Source of the DNA: Fidelibacterota bacterium | Lineage (GTDB): Bacteria > Fidelibacterota > Marinisomatia > SCGC-AAA003-L08 > TS1B11 | Length of the DNA: 64,000 bases | Assembly: GCA_020354025.1 (NCBI GenBank) | Contig: CP070638.1 | Location: 1,378,242 to 1,442,241 of the forward strand | Direction: 5' to 3' | In this document: positions 17,943 to 27,254 of the stretch, one piece after another | Layout: the number at the start of each line of letters is the position of its first letter | How positions within the stretch are numbered: the first letter of the stretch is position 1 | The notes under the pieces: model-generated | Databases searched by the model: none | Seen by the model: the letters and a program-made list of their open reading frames with translations, nothing else | What the model was told of the DNA's origin: nothing | Position numbers and translations under genes: made by a program

Positions 17943-20825
17943 TTAAAACTTAAAACCGATCCCCAAATCCGTTGTCCAGCCATAGAACTCCCGACTGGTA
18001 GGATACCGCGACTTGTATCGGAAAGACTCATCCGGCCGGTTGGTGAAGTTGTTCAAATTATAGAAAATACCTATATGGTCCGTCAGTCTGTACTTAACCG
18101 ACAGATCCCAACGGACCAGGTCGGCCGTGAAGCCGTCCATCTCCGGACGCTCAGCCACAGAGGACAGCGTCGAGCCCTGATAGAGCATGGACAGCCGCGC
18201 CGAGAAAGGTCCCTTGTCATAGCCGATAGCCACATTGGCGATATCATCCGCCTGATCCGGCATATCGCCCACCCGGAAGCTATCAATGACTGCCGCATCA
18301 ACGAACGGAAAGACCGGGATTGGCTTAATCTCTACAAACGAGCGCGGGAATCTGGTCTCCGACCGGACGTGAGCATAGTTGGCATTCAGCACCAGCCCGT
18401 CAAAGGGACTTGGCAGCCAGTGAAAATTGGTCTGCCATTCCACTTCATACCCTATGACCTCGGTTTTGAAGGGACTGTTCTCAGGGCGGTCAAGCCAATA
18501 TCCCTGCAGCTCCTTGGGAAAACCCTCCTCTTCCCAATTCAGAATCTTGTGGCCTTCGCGCTCAAAGATCAGACTGTCGATCTCTTTGTAGAAACCGCCG
18601 ATGGTGAGCAGGCCGATCTTATTGCTATAGAATGACAGGAACACATCGTAGTTCGTCGAGATCTGGGGTTGCAGGTCAGGCCGGCCATATTCAACAACGT
18701 TATCCGACCCGTGGACTTTCTTTTTCGGGAGCATCCAACTGAGTTGGGGACGGGATAGCGTCCGGGTATATGCCAGCCGGATGTCAAACCAGTTTGTGGG
18801 CCGAATGCGCAGGTGATACATCGGGAACCAGCGGCCCCAGGAAGCGGTGGCGGTGGTATCCGAAACATAAGGATCATCTACCGGAGGTTCCTCACTCCCG
18901 CTAGGGACAATCCCTTCCCTCCCGGTCATATGCGCAAGGGTATATTCATAGCGCACACCAGGCATAAGCATCAAGAAACGCCCTAGATTGATTTCGGTCA
19001 TGATATAACCGGCGGAAACCTCTTCGATGGTCTCGTAATCGTCCAGGTCAAGGTAAGAGTCAGTTGCATGGCTCGAATCCAATGAGTAGTTCATCAGTAA
19101 ATGATTCAATTCATCCCGATCAAGTCCGGGGCCAAAATCATAGTCACCTCCCAGAAATGAGCCCGCGTCAAAATCAGGATCAAGATAATTCAGAATGGAT
19201 AAACCTCCATCTTCAAGGTATAGATACTCAAAATCAGGATACTCATAGCGCGTATGGTGCCTCTCGAAGGCCGTATTATTGTAATCCATGTAAATGCCAT
19301 GGTAACCTTCGCCCCGGTCGCGTTCTTTGGATTTATTAATGTACTTACCGCCGAATTTCACATATCCGACCAGCTTGCGGGTCAGCGAATAGGGAATTTC
19401 AACATTGAACTGAGCGGTAAGATCGGTTTCCTGGGACTTCTCGCTGTAAACATGACTTGCGTCGAGAGTGGTCTGCTCCAAATTATTATAGGCCGCATTG
19501 ATCAGCACATCCGGCCCGTGTGGATCGCCGAATTGGGCCACGTCAAATGCTCCCTGTTCTTTAGCCCCAAATCGGCTGTCAAACGGATGCCGGGTCAGGG
19601 AAGCCGTGCGCGATAGGCGCCAGTCTACCTTACCAAACAGCAGGTTATGTTCCCCGGTGAGTGAGTTCGTCAGGATATCGATCTGCCGGTCGCGGTCACG
19701 GAGATAACGCTGAAGGAAATTACTACTCTCCCTGAAACGAACTGATCTAACCAACTCATTCCGGTCCAAGCGGCTCATGAAATTGCTGAACAGCAGCTTC
19801 CCATGGGTCAGCCTATAGTCCATCAACAGACTGCCACCCTTGCGCTTGCGGACCTCCATGACGTGATCAAGGTAAACGCTTGCGATTGAAAGTTTTTGCC
19901 AGAAATTATCGACGCCGTAGCTCGCTCTGAACTTGTCCGTCCCCCTCTGGTCGCGAGATATATTTCCGGTGACCATGATTCCCAAGCGATTATCCAAATA
20001 ACGATTGCTTAACGTCATGCTGCCCTTATATTGACCCGGTTCCTGGCGCAGCGCATTATAGCCACTCTGAATACGGAAATTGGACCGGAACCCTTCAGGC
20101 GCATCTGCAAGTTTGAAATTGACTATTCCACCAAAGGAATCGGCGTCCTTGTCCGGGGTGAGCGCTTTGGTGACTTCAATCCCGTCCAGTATTTCAGGGG
20201 AGATCATGGCCAGATCGACACTGCGGTCGTCAAGGTCCGTCGCGGGGACTTTCTCGCCGCCAACGGTGATGACATTGTAGGTGGGGGCCAGACCACGGAT
20301 GACGATCTTATTGCCCTCCCCCCCGCTGCGTTTGATGGAGATCCCCGGCAGGCGGCCCACCGATTCGGCCGCGTTGGCGTCAGGCAGTTCCTGAATGCGT
20401 TCAGCGGACACCACATTGGTGATCGTGTTGGAAGTGAGCTGCAGGTTGATGGCCTGGGCCTGGCCCTCTAACTGGGCCGTCACAACCACTTCTCTACCCT
20501 CGACTACCTCAAAGACAAGGGCAACGTCCTGCTGGGTGGTTCTACCCGCTTCGACCATAACCGGAATCGTTATTCTCCGGTAGCCGATATACGAAACGAT
20601 AAGGGTATAATCGCCGGCCGGAATCCGGCTGAGGAAGTATACTCCGTCCTGGTTGGCGGCGGCACCAAAAGCGGTGCCTTCCAGGACCACATTCGCTCCC
20701 GGCAACGGCTTGCCGGTGTCAGTATCCCTGACCGTACCGGAAATTCCACCCGTCGCGGCGGCAAGGGTGCCGCTAAGCCCTAAAAGTATGAGCCCAAATG
20801 CGATTGAACAGGTTTTACTTTTCAT
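17943..20825 (-). CDS. TonB-dependent receptor (CarboxypepD_reg-like N-terminus)
   Basis: A 960-residue outer-membrane receptor. A signal peptide (about 1-24) is followed by a carboxypeptidase-regulatory-like domain to about residue 110 (GISGTVRDTDTGKPLPGANV ... VSYIGYRR). Next come a plug domain (AAESVGRLPGISIKRSGG, NKIVIRGLAPTYN) and a 22-strand-type barrel ending in the aromatic GIGFKF. It is a paralogue of the receptor at 36208, sharing the lead-in PGANVxLEGTAFGAA. The spacer on each side holds no partner gene, so its ligand cannot be inferred. Receptors with this architecture commonly import glycans, peptides or metal chelates with TonB energy. Confidence 0.9.
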   Translation of the reverse strand: MKSKTCSIAFGLILLGLSGTLAAATGGISGTVRDTDTGKPLPGANVVLEGTAFGAAANQDGVYFLSRIPAGDYTLIVSYIGYRRITIPVMVEAGRTTQQDVALVFEVVEGREVVVTAQLEGQAQAINLQLTSNTITNVVSAERIQELPDANAAESVGRLPGISIKRSGGEGNKIVIRGLAPTYNVITVGGEKVPATDLDDRSVDLAMISPEILDGIEVTKALTPDKDADSFGGIVNFKLADAPEGFRSNFRIQSGYNALRQEPGQYKGSMTLSNRYLDNRLGIMVTGNISRDQRGTDKFRASYGVDNFWQKLSIASVYLDHVMEVRKRKGGSLLMDYRLTHGKLLFSNFMSRLDRNELVRSVRFRESSNFLQRYLRDRDRQIDILTNSLTGEHNLLFGKVDWRLSRTASLTRHPFDSRFGAKEQGAFDVAQFGDPHGPDVLINAAYNNLEQTTLDASHVYSEKSQETDLTAQFNVEIPYSLTRKLVGYVKFGGKYINKSKERDRGEGYHGIYMDYNNTAFERHHTRYEYPDFEYLYLEDGGLSILNYLDPDFDAGSFLGGDYDFGPGLDRDELNHLLMNYSLDSSHATDSYLDLDDYETIEEVSAGYIMTEINLGRFLMLMPGVRYEYTLAHMTGREGIVPSGSEEPPVDDPYVSDTTATASWGRWFPMYHLRIRPTNWFDIRLAYTRTLSRPQLSWMLPKKKVHGSDNVVEYGRPDLQPQISTNYDVFLSFYSNKIGLLTIGGFYKEIDSLIFEREGHKILNWEEEGFPKELQGYWLDRPENSPFKTEVIGYEVEWQTNFHWLPSPFDGLVLNANYAHVRSETRFPRSFVEIKPIPVFPFVDAAVIDSFRVGDMPDQADDIANVAIGYDKGPFSARLSMLYQGSTLSSVAERPEMDGFTADLVRWDLSVKYRLTDHIGIFYNLNNFTNRPDESFRYKSRYPTSREFYGWTTDLGIGFKF

Positions 20826-21443
20826 AGTTCACCTCAATAAATAAAACGTCCAGAGAGAGTATCTAGCATAAGTGCTGAATAAAATTTTGGCTCCTCATGA
20901 TAATACTGTGAGGAATCTACCAGTCTATTCAATTCGACCAGATAAGGTCAGGTTTTATTGCCTGCACGTAATGGATGGTGACGGGGACAGGATTGCTCAG
21001 GCACGATGCCATTGAATCACTTCTGGCGGTGAAACTGCTCGGTGGGATGACTGAGATATTTTGGCACACAATTCCTCCCGAAACTCGGATACCAGGCAAT
21101 AATGTGGAATACCTACGAGTGTCAAGTATACGCAATAGTACTGTTCCTGTCAAGTGTAGGTCTTTGGAGCATTCTTTATACTTCGGGCTAAAAAGCAAAG
21201 AGACACATCTTGCCTTTACAAGGTTTCATATACGCCTCATTAAAAGCCTCCCTCGCCAGTTCAGTCTGACATGGTATTGATCATTACTGGTAGCCATTGG
21301 GTAAAATCTTGCTCAGTTTCCCTATCTTAAAATATCATTTACCGATGGAAGGTACATAGACTGAATCCCGCCAGAAGCGGGAATCCCCCCGGGAGGGGCG
21401 CAGAAGCTGCTACTTCTCCCAGGAAATCACCACAGGCATTTCG
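20826..21443. other. Gene-free spacer upstream of TonB receptor
   Basis: About 600 bp with overlapping but unconvincing frames on both strands, and no riboswitch, tRNA or terminator that could be recognised. The promoter of the receptor presumably lies near its left end. A small palindrome is listed separately at 21366. Confidence 0.4.
21366..21382. repeat. REP-like palindrome, copy 5
   Basis: Arms TCCCGC/GCGGGA with a 5-nt loop, in the spacer just past the end of the inositol operon. Confidence 0.45.
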
Positions 21444-21839
21444 CTACTTACGGTTTACCAGAAGGTATAGGGTCACGGCAGTGGAGAGCACGGTCAGATA
21501 TGGCAGTATATGATGCATCGTCAAGACAGCCGCCGGCATTGGCTTGTCGATACTCGACAGACCGCCGGTAGCGGCGTTACCGGCAAAAAACAAGACGGTG
21601 ACCGCGATAGCGGTGATCTCAACCGGGCTGAGTGGTGCCACCTGGTGAATCCGGGAAACGGTTATGGCCAGAAAGATACCCGCCGCCAGTGCGATCAACT
21701 TATGAATGTTAAAGATCATCGAGCTGTAGGGCTTTCCGGAATGGCTCAGCCAGAAACCGGAAAGGAAGATAAACAGGAAAAACACTCCCGTACCTACAAA
21801 TCGTAATTGGTTTATACTCATCTCAATTGCTTGGATCAT
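21444..21839 (-). CDS. Four-helix membrane protein of unknown function
   Basis: A 131-residue membrane protein with four predicted helices (about 11-31, 42-61, 71-90 and 104-126) and short loops. Two histidines lie near helix ends (NIHKLIAL and TMHHILPYL), which could suggest a cytochrome-like or small carrier fold, but no family was recognised. It follows the PfkB kinase gene by 36 bp on the same strand and may be the last gene of the inositol operon. A role there is only positional inference. Confidence 0.65.
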   Translation of the reverse strand: MIQAIEMSINQLRFVGTGVFFLFIFLSGFWLSHSGKPYSSMIFNIHKLIALAAGIFLAITVSRIHQVAPLSPVEITAIAVTVLFFAGNAATGGLSSIDKPMPAAVLTMHHILPYLTVLSTAVTLYLLVNRK

Positions 21840-21875
21840 CTACTGAAAGACCTGCAACGATTCCGGCGTCCTTTG

Positions 21876-22769
21876 TTACCGGTACATTCTCCTGATAAGA
21901 TCTTCAACCTCGCTGATTTCCCTTAGAATCGGACCTTCTGATTCCATTTTCAAGCTGGTCACAGCAGCCGACCAGACGATCGCTTCTTCGGGCGGTGACG
22001 TCAGCCGCTTGGCAATGTATGACGCAATACAGGTATCTCCCCGGCCGCTACGGCCCACCAGCGTTTCAGGATGAAAAGCTGCCTCGAAGTATTGCCCATC
22101 GGCGTAGACCAGGATCCCATCACGATGGGTGATTACCACCTCACTCGGGCCCAGGCCAGCGAGCAGCCGGGCGGCCTTCCTGATGTCAGGCTCGCCGGTG
22201 AGCGATTCCGCCTCAACGGCGTCGGCCTTTAGTACGTCCAGTTGACCAAGTACCTGGTCCCGCTCCGGCCAGGGTGCATTCACCAGCAGATTGTCGGGAT
22301 TGATTATGCGAACGAAGCCCTGCGCGTCGGCCACGAGCAGGCCGCCTTTTTCCCGCAGCGCCGAGACCACCTCCAGCGGGACTTCCCCGCGGGTAGACGC
22401 GTTGATCAGGAACGCCCTGGCCTTCAGGCTATCGAACTGATCGGGAGTATAGGCTCCCGCGGTGACCGGGCAGGTGAGCAGGCGTTCGTCCACGTTGGAC
22501 GTCGGATACTCCAGCCGCATATGGGTCGAAGAAGGCGTAAAAAAAGGAAACACGTCCACGCCGATCCGTTGGAGGTTATCCACCACATGGCTGTCTTCCT
22601 TAGCCAGGCGGGTTACAGCCGCCACTCGTACTCCCAGTAGGGCTGCGGCATGCGCACCGTAGTTAAAGCCTCCACCATCGACATGTCTCGTCCCGGTTGA
22701 GGACACGATAGTGTCTTTGGTATAGTTGCCAAAAATAACAATATCGTAGCGGTCTGAATCTATTGCCAC
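21876..22769 (-). CDS. iolK: PfkB-family sugar kinase, IolK-like (possible inositol kinase)
   Basis: A 297-residue ribokinase-fold kinase. The N-terminal lid has GGGFNYGAHAAALLG, and the catalytic block is GRSGRGDTCIASYIA, where the Asp of GDT is the usual base. It matches the short PfkB branch containing archaeal myo-inositol 3-kinase and the Thermotoga kinase in the inositol cluster; the symbol follows that analogy. ATP-dependent phosphorylation of inositol or a keto-gluconate intermediate would fit. It is 19 bp downstream of the MFS transporter gene and near the end of the long minus-strand inositol operon. Substrate specificity is inferred from context. Confidence 0.72.
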   Translation of the reverse strand: MAIDSDRYDIVIFGNYTKDTIVSSTGTRHVDGGGFNYGAHAAALLGVRVAAVTRLAKEDSHVVDNLQRIGVDVFPFFTPSSTHMRLEYPTSNVDERLLTCPVTAGAYTPDQFDSLKARAFLINASTRGEVPLEVVSALREKGGLLVADAQGFVRIINPDNLLVNAPWPERDQVLGQLDVLKADAVEAESLTGEPDIRKAARLLAGLGPSEVVITHRDGILVYADGQYFEAAFHPETLVGRSGRGDTCIASYIAKRLTSPPEEAIVWSAAVTSLKMESEGPILREISEVEDLIRRMYR

Positions 22770-22788
22770 CTGTGACTCCCCATCCTGA

Positions 22789-24141
22789 CTAATCGCTTAC
22801 TTTAGCACGCCATAAGGTTGCAGCCAGAATCATGGAGACGACGGAGCCAGCGATCCAGAACGTTATTGCTGAACTAAAGTCATAGTGGCGCACGCCTTCA
22901 ACAATCGTGGTCCCTTGCTCGATCAACAGCCCGCTGATCTGGTCTTGAATAGCCGCGCCGATATAACTGAAAACCCCGACAAATCCCATCACAGCACCAG
23001 CCGCTCTCTTAGGAACAATATCAATGGCAAACAAGCCACCCAGTGCAGCTAACAGGCCGCTCAAGGTGAAGCCGTAGACCACAAAGGCGGCAGTCAGTAA
23101 TACCGGATGCCCGGGAGGGCTGAAGAAAATAACAAATAGGGCTGCTATCTCGATAATCCCGAAAATCAGAGTCACCGGTGGACGGCGGGCTTTAAACAGA
23201 TTATCTGAAATGAATCCATAAGCCACGCAGCCGACGATCCCGGCAAACGTGTTGAGACCCAGGATGCCGCCCGCCTCGATGAAGGAATAGCCTTTCGCCT
23301 CCTGCAGGTATAGAAAACCCCAGCTGTTGATCGCGTAGCGCGTCATGTACATGGTTGCACTGGCCAAGCCCAGTATCCAGATCGCCGGCATTCTTAGGAT
23401 CAGTTGTTGTGCTTTGCCGGTCTTCAGTGGTTGCCCATCCACATCTGTTATGGGCAGGCCGTGATCGTTCTTCCAATCGGCAACGGCAGGCAAGCCCAAG
23501 GTGCCTGGACGGTCCTGCATGGTGAGATAGATGGCAACGGCGACGAAGATGCATATGACTCCCGGACCCCAAAAGCCGGCCTGCCACCCAAAGAAGCTGA
23601 CCAGCGCCGCCGAGCCTACAAAAGTAAGTCCTTCACCAATGGCATGTCCCGTACTCCAGATGCCGTAAAACCGGCCCCGTTCACGATTGCTGAACCAATT
23701 CGCCAGAGTAACGGCGCCTGTCGGAGCACCGAACCCCTGAAACCACCCATTGAGAGCCCATATTACGACCCAGATCCAGAGGAGATCCGTCCTGCCCATA
23801 GCCAGGTTTAACAGCGCCGAGCCAAATACGCCGACGGCGAAGAACCGCTTGACGTTGGCATGATCAGCTAAAAAACCGTTGGTCAACTTGCCGAGAGCAT
23901 AGGCATACAATAATCCGGAGCCGATCAATCCCAGGTCATAGGCGGACATGATTCCCCCATCGATCAGGGGTTTTTTCACCACCGATAGTCCAAGGCGGCA
24001 GGTATATGCGATACCATAGCCGACGGTGATCGCCAGCATGACCGACAAACGATAGCGCTTATACAGCCGGTCTATCTTCTGACTATCCTCCAGAAGGGGC
24101 TGGTCCTCACCGGCCGCGAAAAAACGTAGTAGATTAGCCAC
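22789..24141 (-). CDS. MFS transporter, organophosphate:phosphate antiporter family
   Basis: A 450-residue, 12-helix major facilitator of the OPA family (UhpT/GlpT-like). Recognisable parts are YGIAYTCRLGLSVVKKPL near the start, GFGAPTGAVTLANWFSNRERGRFYGIWSTGHAIGE and the late FVVYGFTLSGLLAALGG. Characterised members exchange sugar or glycerol phosphates for phosphate. Its place between the IolG paralogues and a PfkB kinase suggests movement of an inositol phosphate or a phosphorylated sugar acid, or export of phosphate released by phytase action. This is inference. It lies 63 bp after iolG and 19 bp before the kinase. Confidence 0.82.
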   Translation of the reverse strand: MANLLRFFAAGEDQPLLEDSQKIDRLYKRYRLSVMLAITVGYGIAYTCRLGLSVVKKPLIDGGIMSAYDLGLIGSGLLYAYALGKLTNGFLADHANVKRFFAVGVFGSALLNLAMGRTDLLWIWVVIWALNGWFQGFGAPTGAVTLANWFSNRERGRFYGIWSTGHAIGEGLTFVGSAALVSFFGWQAGFWGPGVICIFVAVAIYLTMQDRPGTLGLPAVADWKNDHGLPITDVDGQPLKTGKAQQLILRMPAIWILGLASATMYMTRYAINSWGFLYLQEAKGYSFIEAGGILGLNTFAGIVGCVAYGFISDNLFKARRPPVTLIFGIIEIAALFVIFFSPPGHPVLLTAAFVVYGFTLSGLLAALGGLFAIDIVPKRAAGAVMGFVGVFSYIGAAIQDQISGLLIEQGTTIVEGVRHYDFSSAITFWIAGSVVSMILAATLWRAKVSD

Positions 24142-24204
24142 ACTGCCTCCTTTTATGGTGTATTAATGGGTGGATCGGCTTGCCTGATGAAAATTATGCC
24201 AGGT

Positions 24205-25200
24205 CTATTCTGCGATCCTGACCGGCTCGCCTTTCTTGAGTGACTCATTAGCGGCGATCCCGATCAGGGTTGAGGCCAGGCCGTCCTGTCCGGTGACAGG
24301 TGTTTCCCGATCCTCACGCACAGCCCGGATGAACTCCTCGATCTCCGCCCGGAAGGACTCCTGATAGCGCTCGAGGAAGAAAACCAGCGGTTTATCGGCC
24401 ACGACCCCGTCAGTCGTTGTGAGAATCGTCTGGGTAGGTGTTCGGTTGCCTGCTGTGATGCTCCCTTTCGAGCCGAATGCCTCGATCCGCTGATCGTAAC
24501 CGTAAACGGCTTGCCGGCTGTTATCGATCACTGCCAGGGCGCCATTCTTAAGTCTCAGAGTGGTGATAGCCGTATCAATATCACCAGCCTCACCGATGGC
24601 CGGATCGACGAGGACAGTCCCGGCGGCGTATACTTCCTCCACCTCGCTACCCGATAAGTAGCGCACCATATCAAAGTCGTGGACTGTCATGTCGAGAAAC
24701 ATGCCGCCTGACTCTCTCACATATTCGGTAGATGGCGGTGCGGGGTCCCGGGCGGTTATCTTGATCAAGTAAAGCTGTCCAATCTCCCCGGAGGCCACGG
24801 CTTGCTTAACTCGCCGGAAGTCCGGATCGAAGCGGCGGTTAAATCCGACCTGGAGTTTTACTCCCTCCCCCGCTACTACCTTTAACGCCCGCCTTATTTG
24901 GCCCGGATCAAGGGCAATCGGTTTTTCGCAGAAGATATGTTTCCCGGCCCGGGCGGCGGCGATGATCTGCTCCGCATGGAGCGGGGATGGTGAGAATATC
25001 AACACCGCCTCGATTTCATCGTCCGAGAACACGGCTGCAGGGTCCGGGGCGGTAGACAGCCCCCAGCTGCGGGCCCAACCGTCATCCATGAACGGGTCGG
25101 TAATAATTTTCAGACGGACCTCAGGCATCCTGAGAATATTCTCAGCATGCAGCTTGCCGATCCTGCCGGCCCCGATCGCCCCTAAGATTACTGGTCTCAT
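24205..25200 (-). CDS. iolG: Gfo/Idh/MocA dehydrogenase, IolG paralogue B
   Basis: A 331-residue NAD(P)-dependent oxidoreductase. The Rossmann start is GAIGAGRIGKLHAENI, the catalytic lysine motif EKPIAL, and the substrate-side motifs GFNRRFDPDF and MTVHDFDMVRYLSG carry the conserved Asp and His. These are typical of myo-inositol 2-dehydrogenase, which makes scyllo-inosose. The start is ATG 25200, whose ATG overlaps the TGA of the upstream gene (ATGA), implying translational coupling. It is closely similar to that upstream gene, pointing to tandem duplication. One copy may act on a different inositol isomer or reverse epimer. Confidence 0.85.
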   Translation of the reverse strand: MRPVILGAIGAGRIGKLHAENILRMPEVRLKIITDPFMDDGWARSWGLSTAPDPAAVFSDDEIEAVLIFSPSPLHAEQIIAAARAGKHIFCEKPIALDPGQIRRALKVVAGEGVKLQVGFNRRFDPDFRRVKQAVASGEIGQLYLIKITARDPAPPSTEYVRESGGMFLDMTVHDFDMVRYLSGSEVEEVYAAGTVLVDPAIGEAGDIDTAITTLRLKNGALAVIDNSRQAVYGYDQRIEAFGSKGSITAGNRTPTQTILTTTDGVVADKPLVFFLERYQESFRAEIEEFIRAVREDRETPVTGQDGLASTLIGIAANESLKKGEPVRIAE

Positions 25201-26204
25201 GCTACTACCCTCACTGGTCTGTTCTGTTCGCACGATCGTTGAGCCGCTCGGGCAATCCTGACGGCCGCCAGTGCATCTTGCCCGGATACCAGTGTCGGCG
25301 TCCGGTCGCGCACGCTGGTAAAGAACGACCGCAGCTCTGCTACGAAGGCCGCCTTATACCGTTCGATGAATGAAGGGTACGGTCTGTCGGTAAACACGCC
25401 ATCGGTGGTGCTCAATACTGTGTTGGTGGGGGTGGTATTGCGGGCACTGATACTACCCTTTGACCCGAAAACCTCCACCTGTTGGTCATAGCCGTAGTTG
25501 GTCTCGCGGCTGTTATCAATGATGCAGAGTGCGCCGCTGGTAAGTTTGAGCGTGATCAGGGCCGTGTCGATATCCCCGATTCTTTCAATCTCAGGGTCTA
25601 TCAGCACCGTCCCCGCGGCATAGATCTCTTCCACCTCGTCGCCGCTCATAAATCGTAGGGTGTCGAAATCATGGATGCTGAAATCCATGAAGAGGCCCCC
25701 CGAATCCGGCAGAAAGGCCGGATCGGGTCTGACGGGATCGCGGTTAGTGATCCTGATGATATGGGGCGTGCCGATCTTTCCGGCGGCGACGGCCTCCTTT
25801 AAAGTGGCGAAATCCGGATCGAACCGGCGGTTGAATCCCACCTGGAACCTAATCCCGGCAGACTCAACAGCTGAAATGGCCTCGTTAACAGCCTCAGGCT
25901 CGAAGGCGATGGGCTTTTCGCAGAAGATCTGCTTGCCCGCCCGCGCTGCTGCGCATACCAGAGCAACATGCGTTGTTGAGGGAGTCGCGATCACCACAGC
26001 CTCGATCTCAGGATCATCCAGGACTACCTGCATATCGAGGGAGCGAACCGGAATGCCCCTCTTCTCCGCCCAGCTCTCATCTAGCTTGGGATCAGCGACG
26101 GCTTTCAGGAAGACGTCGGGTATGTGAGCTGTAATATTTTCGGCATGCATCTTGCCGATGCGACCCGCACCTATAAGTCCTGCGGTTATCTTATTCTCAG
26201 CCAT
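25197..26204 (-). CDS. iolG: Gfo/Idh/MocA dehydrogenase, IolG paralogue A
   Basis: A 335-residue oxidoreductase with the same architecture as its downstream neighbour: GLIGAGRIGKMHAENI, EKPIAFEP, GFNRRFDPDF and MDFSIHDFDTLRFMSG. It is predicted to oxidise myo-inositol to scyllo-inosose (2-keto-myo-inositol) with NAD+. It lies 53 bp after the sugar-binding protein gene of the ABC importer, as expected for a catabolic operon. All catalytic residues (Lys of EKP, Asp and His) are present in both paralogues, so neither looks inactive. Confidence 0.86.
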   Translation of the reverse strand: MAENKITAGLIGAGRIGKMHAENITAHIPDVFLKAVADPKLDESWAEKRGIPVRSLDMQVVLDDPEIEAVVIATPSTTHVALVCAAARAGKQIFCEKPIAFEPEAVNEAISAVESAGIRFQVGFNRRFDPDFATLKEAVAAGKIGTPHIIRITNRDPVRPDPAFLPDSGGLFMDFSIHDFDTLRFMSGDEVEEIYAAGTVLIDPEIERIGDIDTALITLKLTSGALCIIDNSRETNYGYDQQVEVFGSKGSISARNTTPTNTVLSTTDGVFTDRPYPSFIERYKAAFVAELRSFFTSVRDRTPTLVSGQDALAAVRIARAAQRSCEQNRPVRVVA

Positions 26205-26257
26205 AGTTTTGTCCCTCGGTATTTACCATCGTAACAGTGGAATATTGTCAATCCCCT

Positions 26258-27235
26258 TTATCTACTGACGGACGGAGTCGAATCCGAACCCGCATTCTGC
26301 CTGGTGATCAGTTCTATAGTGACCGGCACTTCTTCAGGTACATTTTCCCCATTCAGCAGGCGATACGCATTTTCAACGGCGATTCTTCCCATTTCGGATG
26401 GATGCTGCGCCACCGAGCCAGCCATGGTACCCTGAAGGATGGCCTCCCTTGCTTCGGGGAGCGCATCAAATCCTACCACGATTAAATCGCCGGTCCTCCC
26501 GGCGGCGGCGATGGCCTCGATCGCGCCCAGGGCCATCAGATCGCTGCAAGTAAACAAAGCCTGAACTCCGGGATGGGACTGAAGGATATTCTGGAAGACA
26601 TTGAATCCCTGGTCCCTTTCCCAGTTAGCCGTCTGGGAGGCCACAATATCAATGCCTGGGAGCTGGTCCACCACGTGATGGAAGCCGCTCAGCCGGGCGT
26701 CACCGGTCTCATGACCGGGGATTCCTTCCAGGATAGCAACCTTGCCTTCACCATCCAACCGTTTCACGAGGTATTCGGCAGCGATTTTGCCACCCTCCAC
26801 GTTATCTGAACCGATGAAAGTGGCTATCCGACCGCCGGCTTCCTCAAGGGTAGCGGCATCCACGCGGGTGTCAACCACCAGTATCGGGATCCCGGCGCGA
26901 TTAGCCTTCACGATGGCCGGGACTATTTCCTTTGAGCCGCTAGGGGTTACGCATATCGCGTCTACTTTCCGCTGTATCAGGTTCTCAACGATCTGCATCT
27001 GTTTTTCGACATCCACCTCACGTTCGGCTGCCTGTACGATCAGGTTTATTCCCAATTTTGAGCCGGCATCTTCGGCACCCTTCTGCATGTCGATGAAAAA
27101 GGGATTGTTCAGGGTCTTCATAACCAGGGCAATGGTAAAGCCATCAGCCTCAGGCTTATCGCCCCGCCCACAGGTGGTAATCGTCAAAGCCAATGCTCCG
27201 ACCAGGAACGGTATGATATATCTACATTTTTTCAT
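26258..27235 (-). CDS. ABC sugar/inositol-binding periplasmic protein (RbsB type)
   Basis: A 325-residue periplasmic binding protein of the ribose/galactose class (peripla_BP_4). The signal region has a Cys after LALTITT, so it may be lipid-anchored, though the lipobox is imperfect. The mature protein shows MKTLNNPFFIDMQKGAEDA, VDAICVTPSGSKEIVPAI, GIPILVVDT and FTCSDLMALGAIEAI, all typical of ribose-type receptors. The start is set at ATG 27235 with GAGGGG upstream; a GTG at 27247 is possible. The permease gene ends 19 bp upstream. The ligand is inferred to be myo-inositol from the catabolic genes around it. Confidence 0.85.
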   Translation of the reverse strand: MKKCRYIIPFLVGALALTITTCGRGDKPEADGFTIALVMKTLNNPFFIDMQKGAEDAGSKLGINLIVQAAEREVDVEKQMQIVENLIQRKVDAICVTPSGSKEIVPAIVKANRAGIPILVVDTRVDAATLEEAGGRIATFIGSDNVEGGKIAAEYLVKRLDGEGKVAILEGIPGHETGDARLSGFHHVVDQLPGIDIVASQTANWERDQGFNVFQNILQSHPGVQALFTCSDLMALGAIEAIAAAGRTGDLIVVGFDALPEAREAILQGTMAGSVAQHPSEMGRIAVENAYRLLNGENVPEEVPVTIELITRQNAGSDSTPSVSR

Positions 27236-27254
27236 TTTCCGATGCACCCCTCTT

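Noticed and set aside
20929-21280. Overlapping 89- and 101-codon frames upstream of the TonB receptor
   Set aside because: They overlap antisense to each other, have no family resemblance and no credible start signals.
26265-26300. T-loop-like GGTTCGGATTCGACTC on the minus strand
   Set aside because: It is the coding end of the periplasmic binding protein; no cloverleaf can be drawn.
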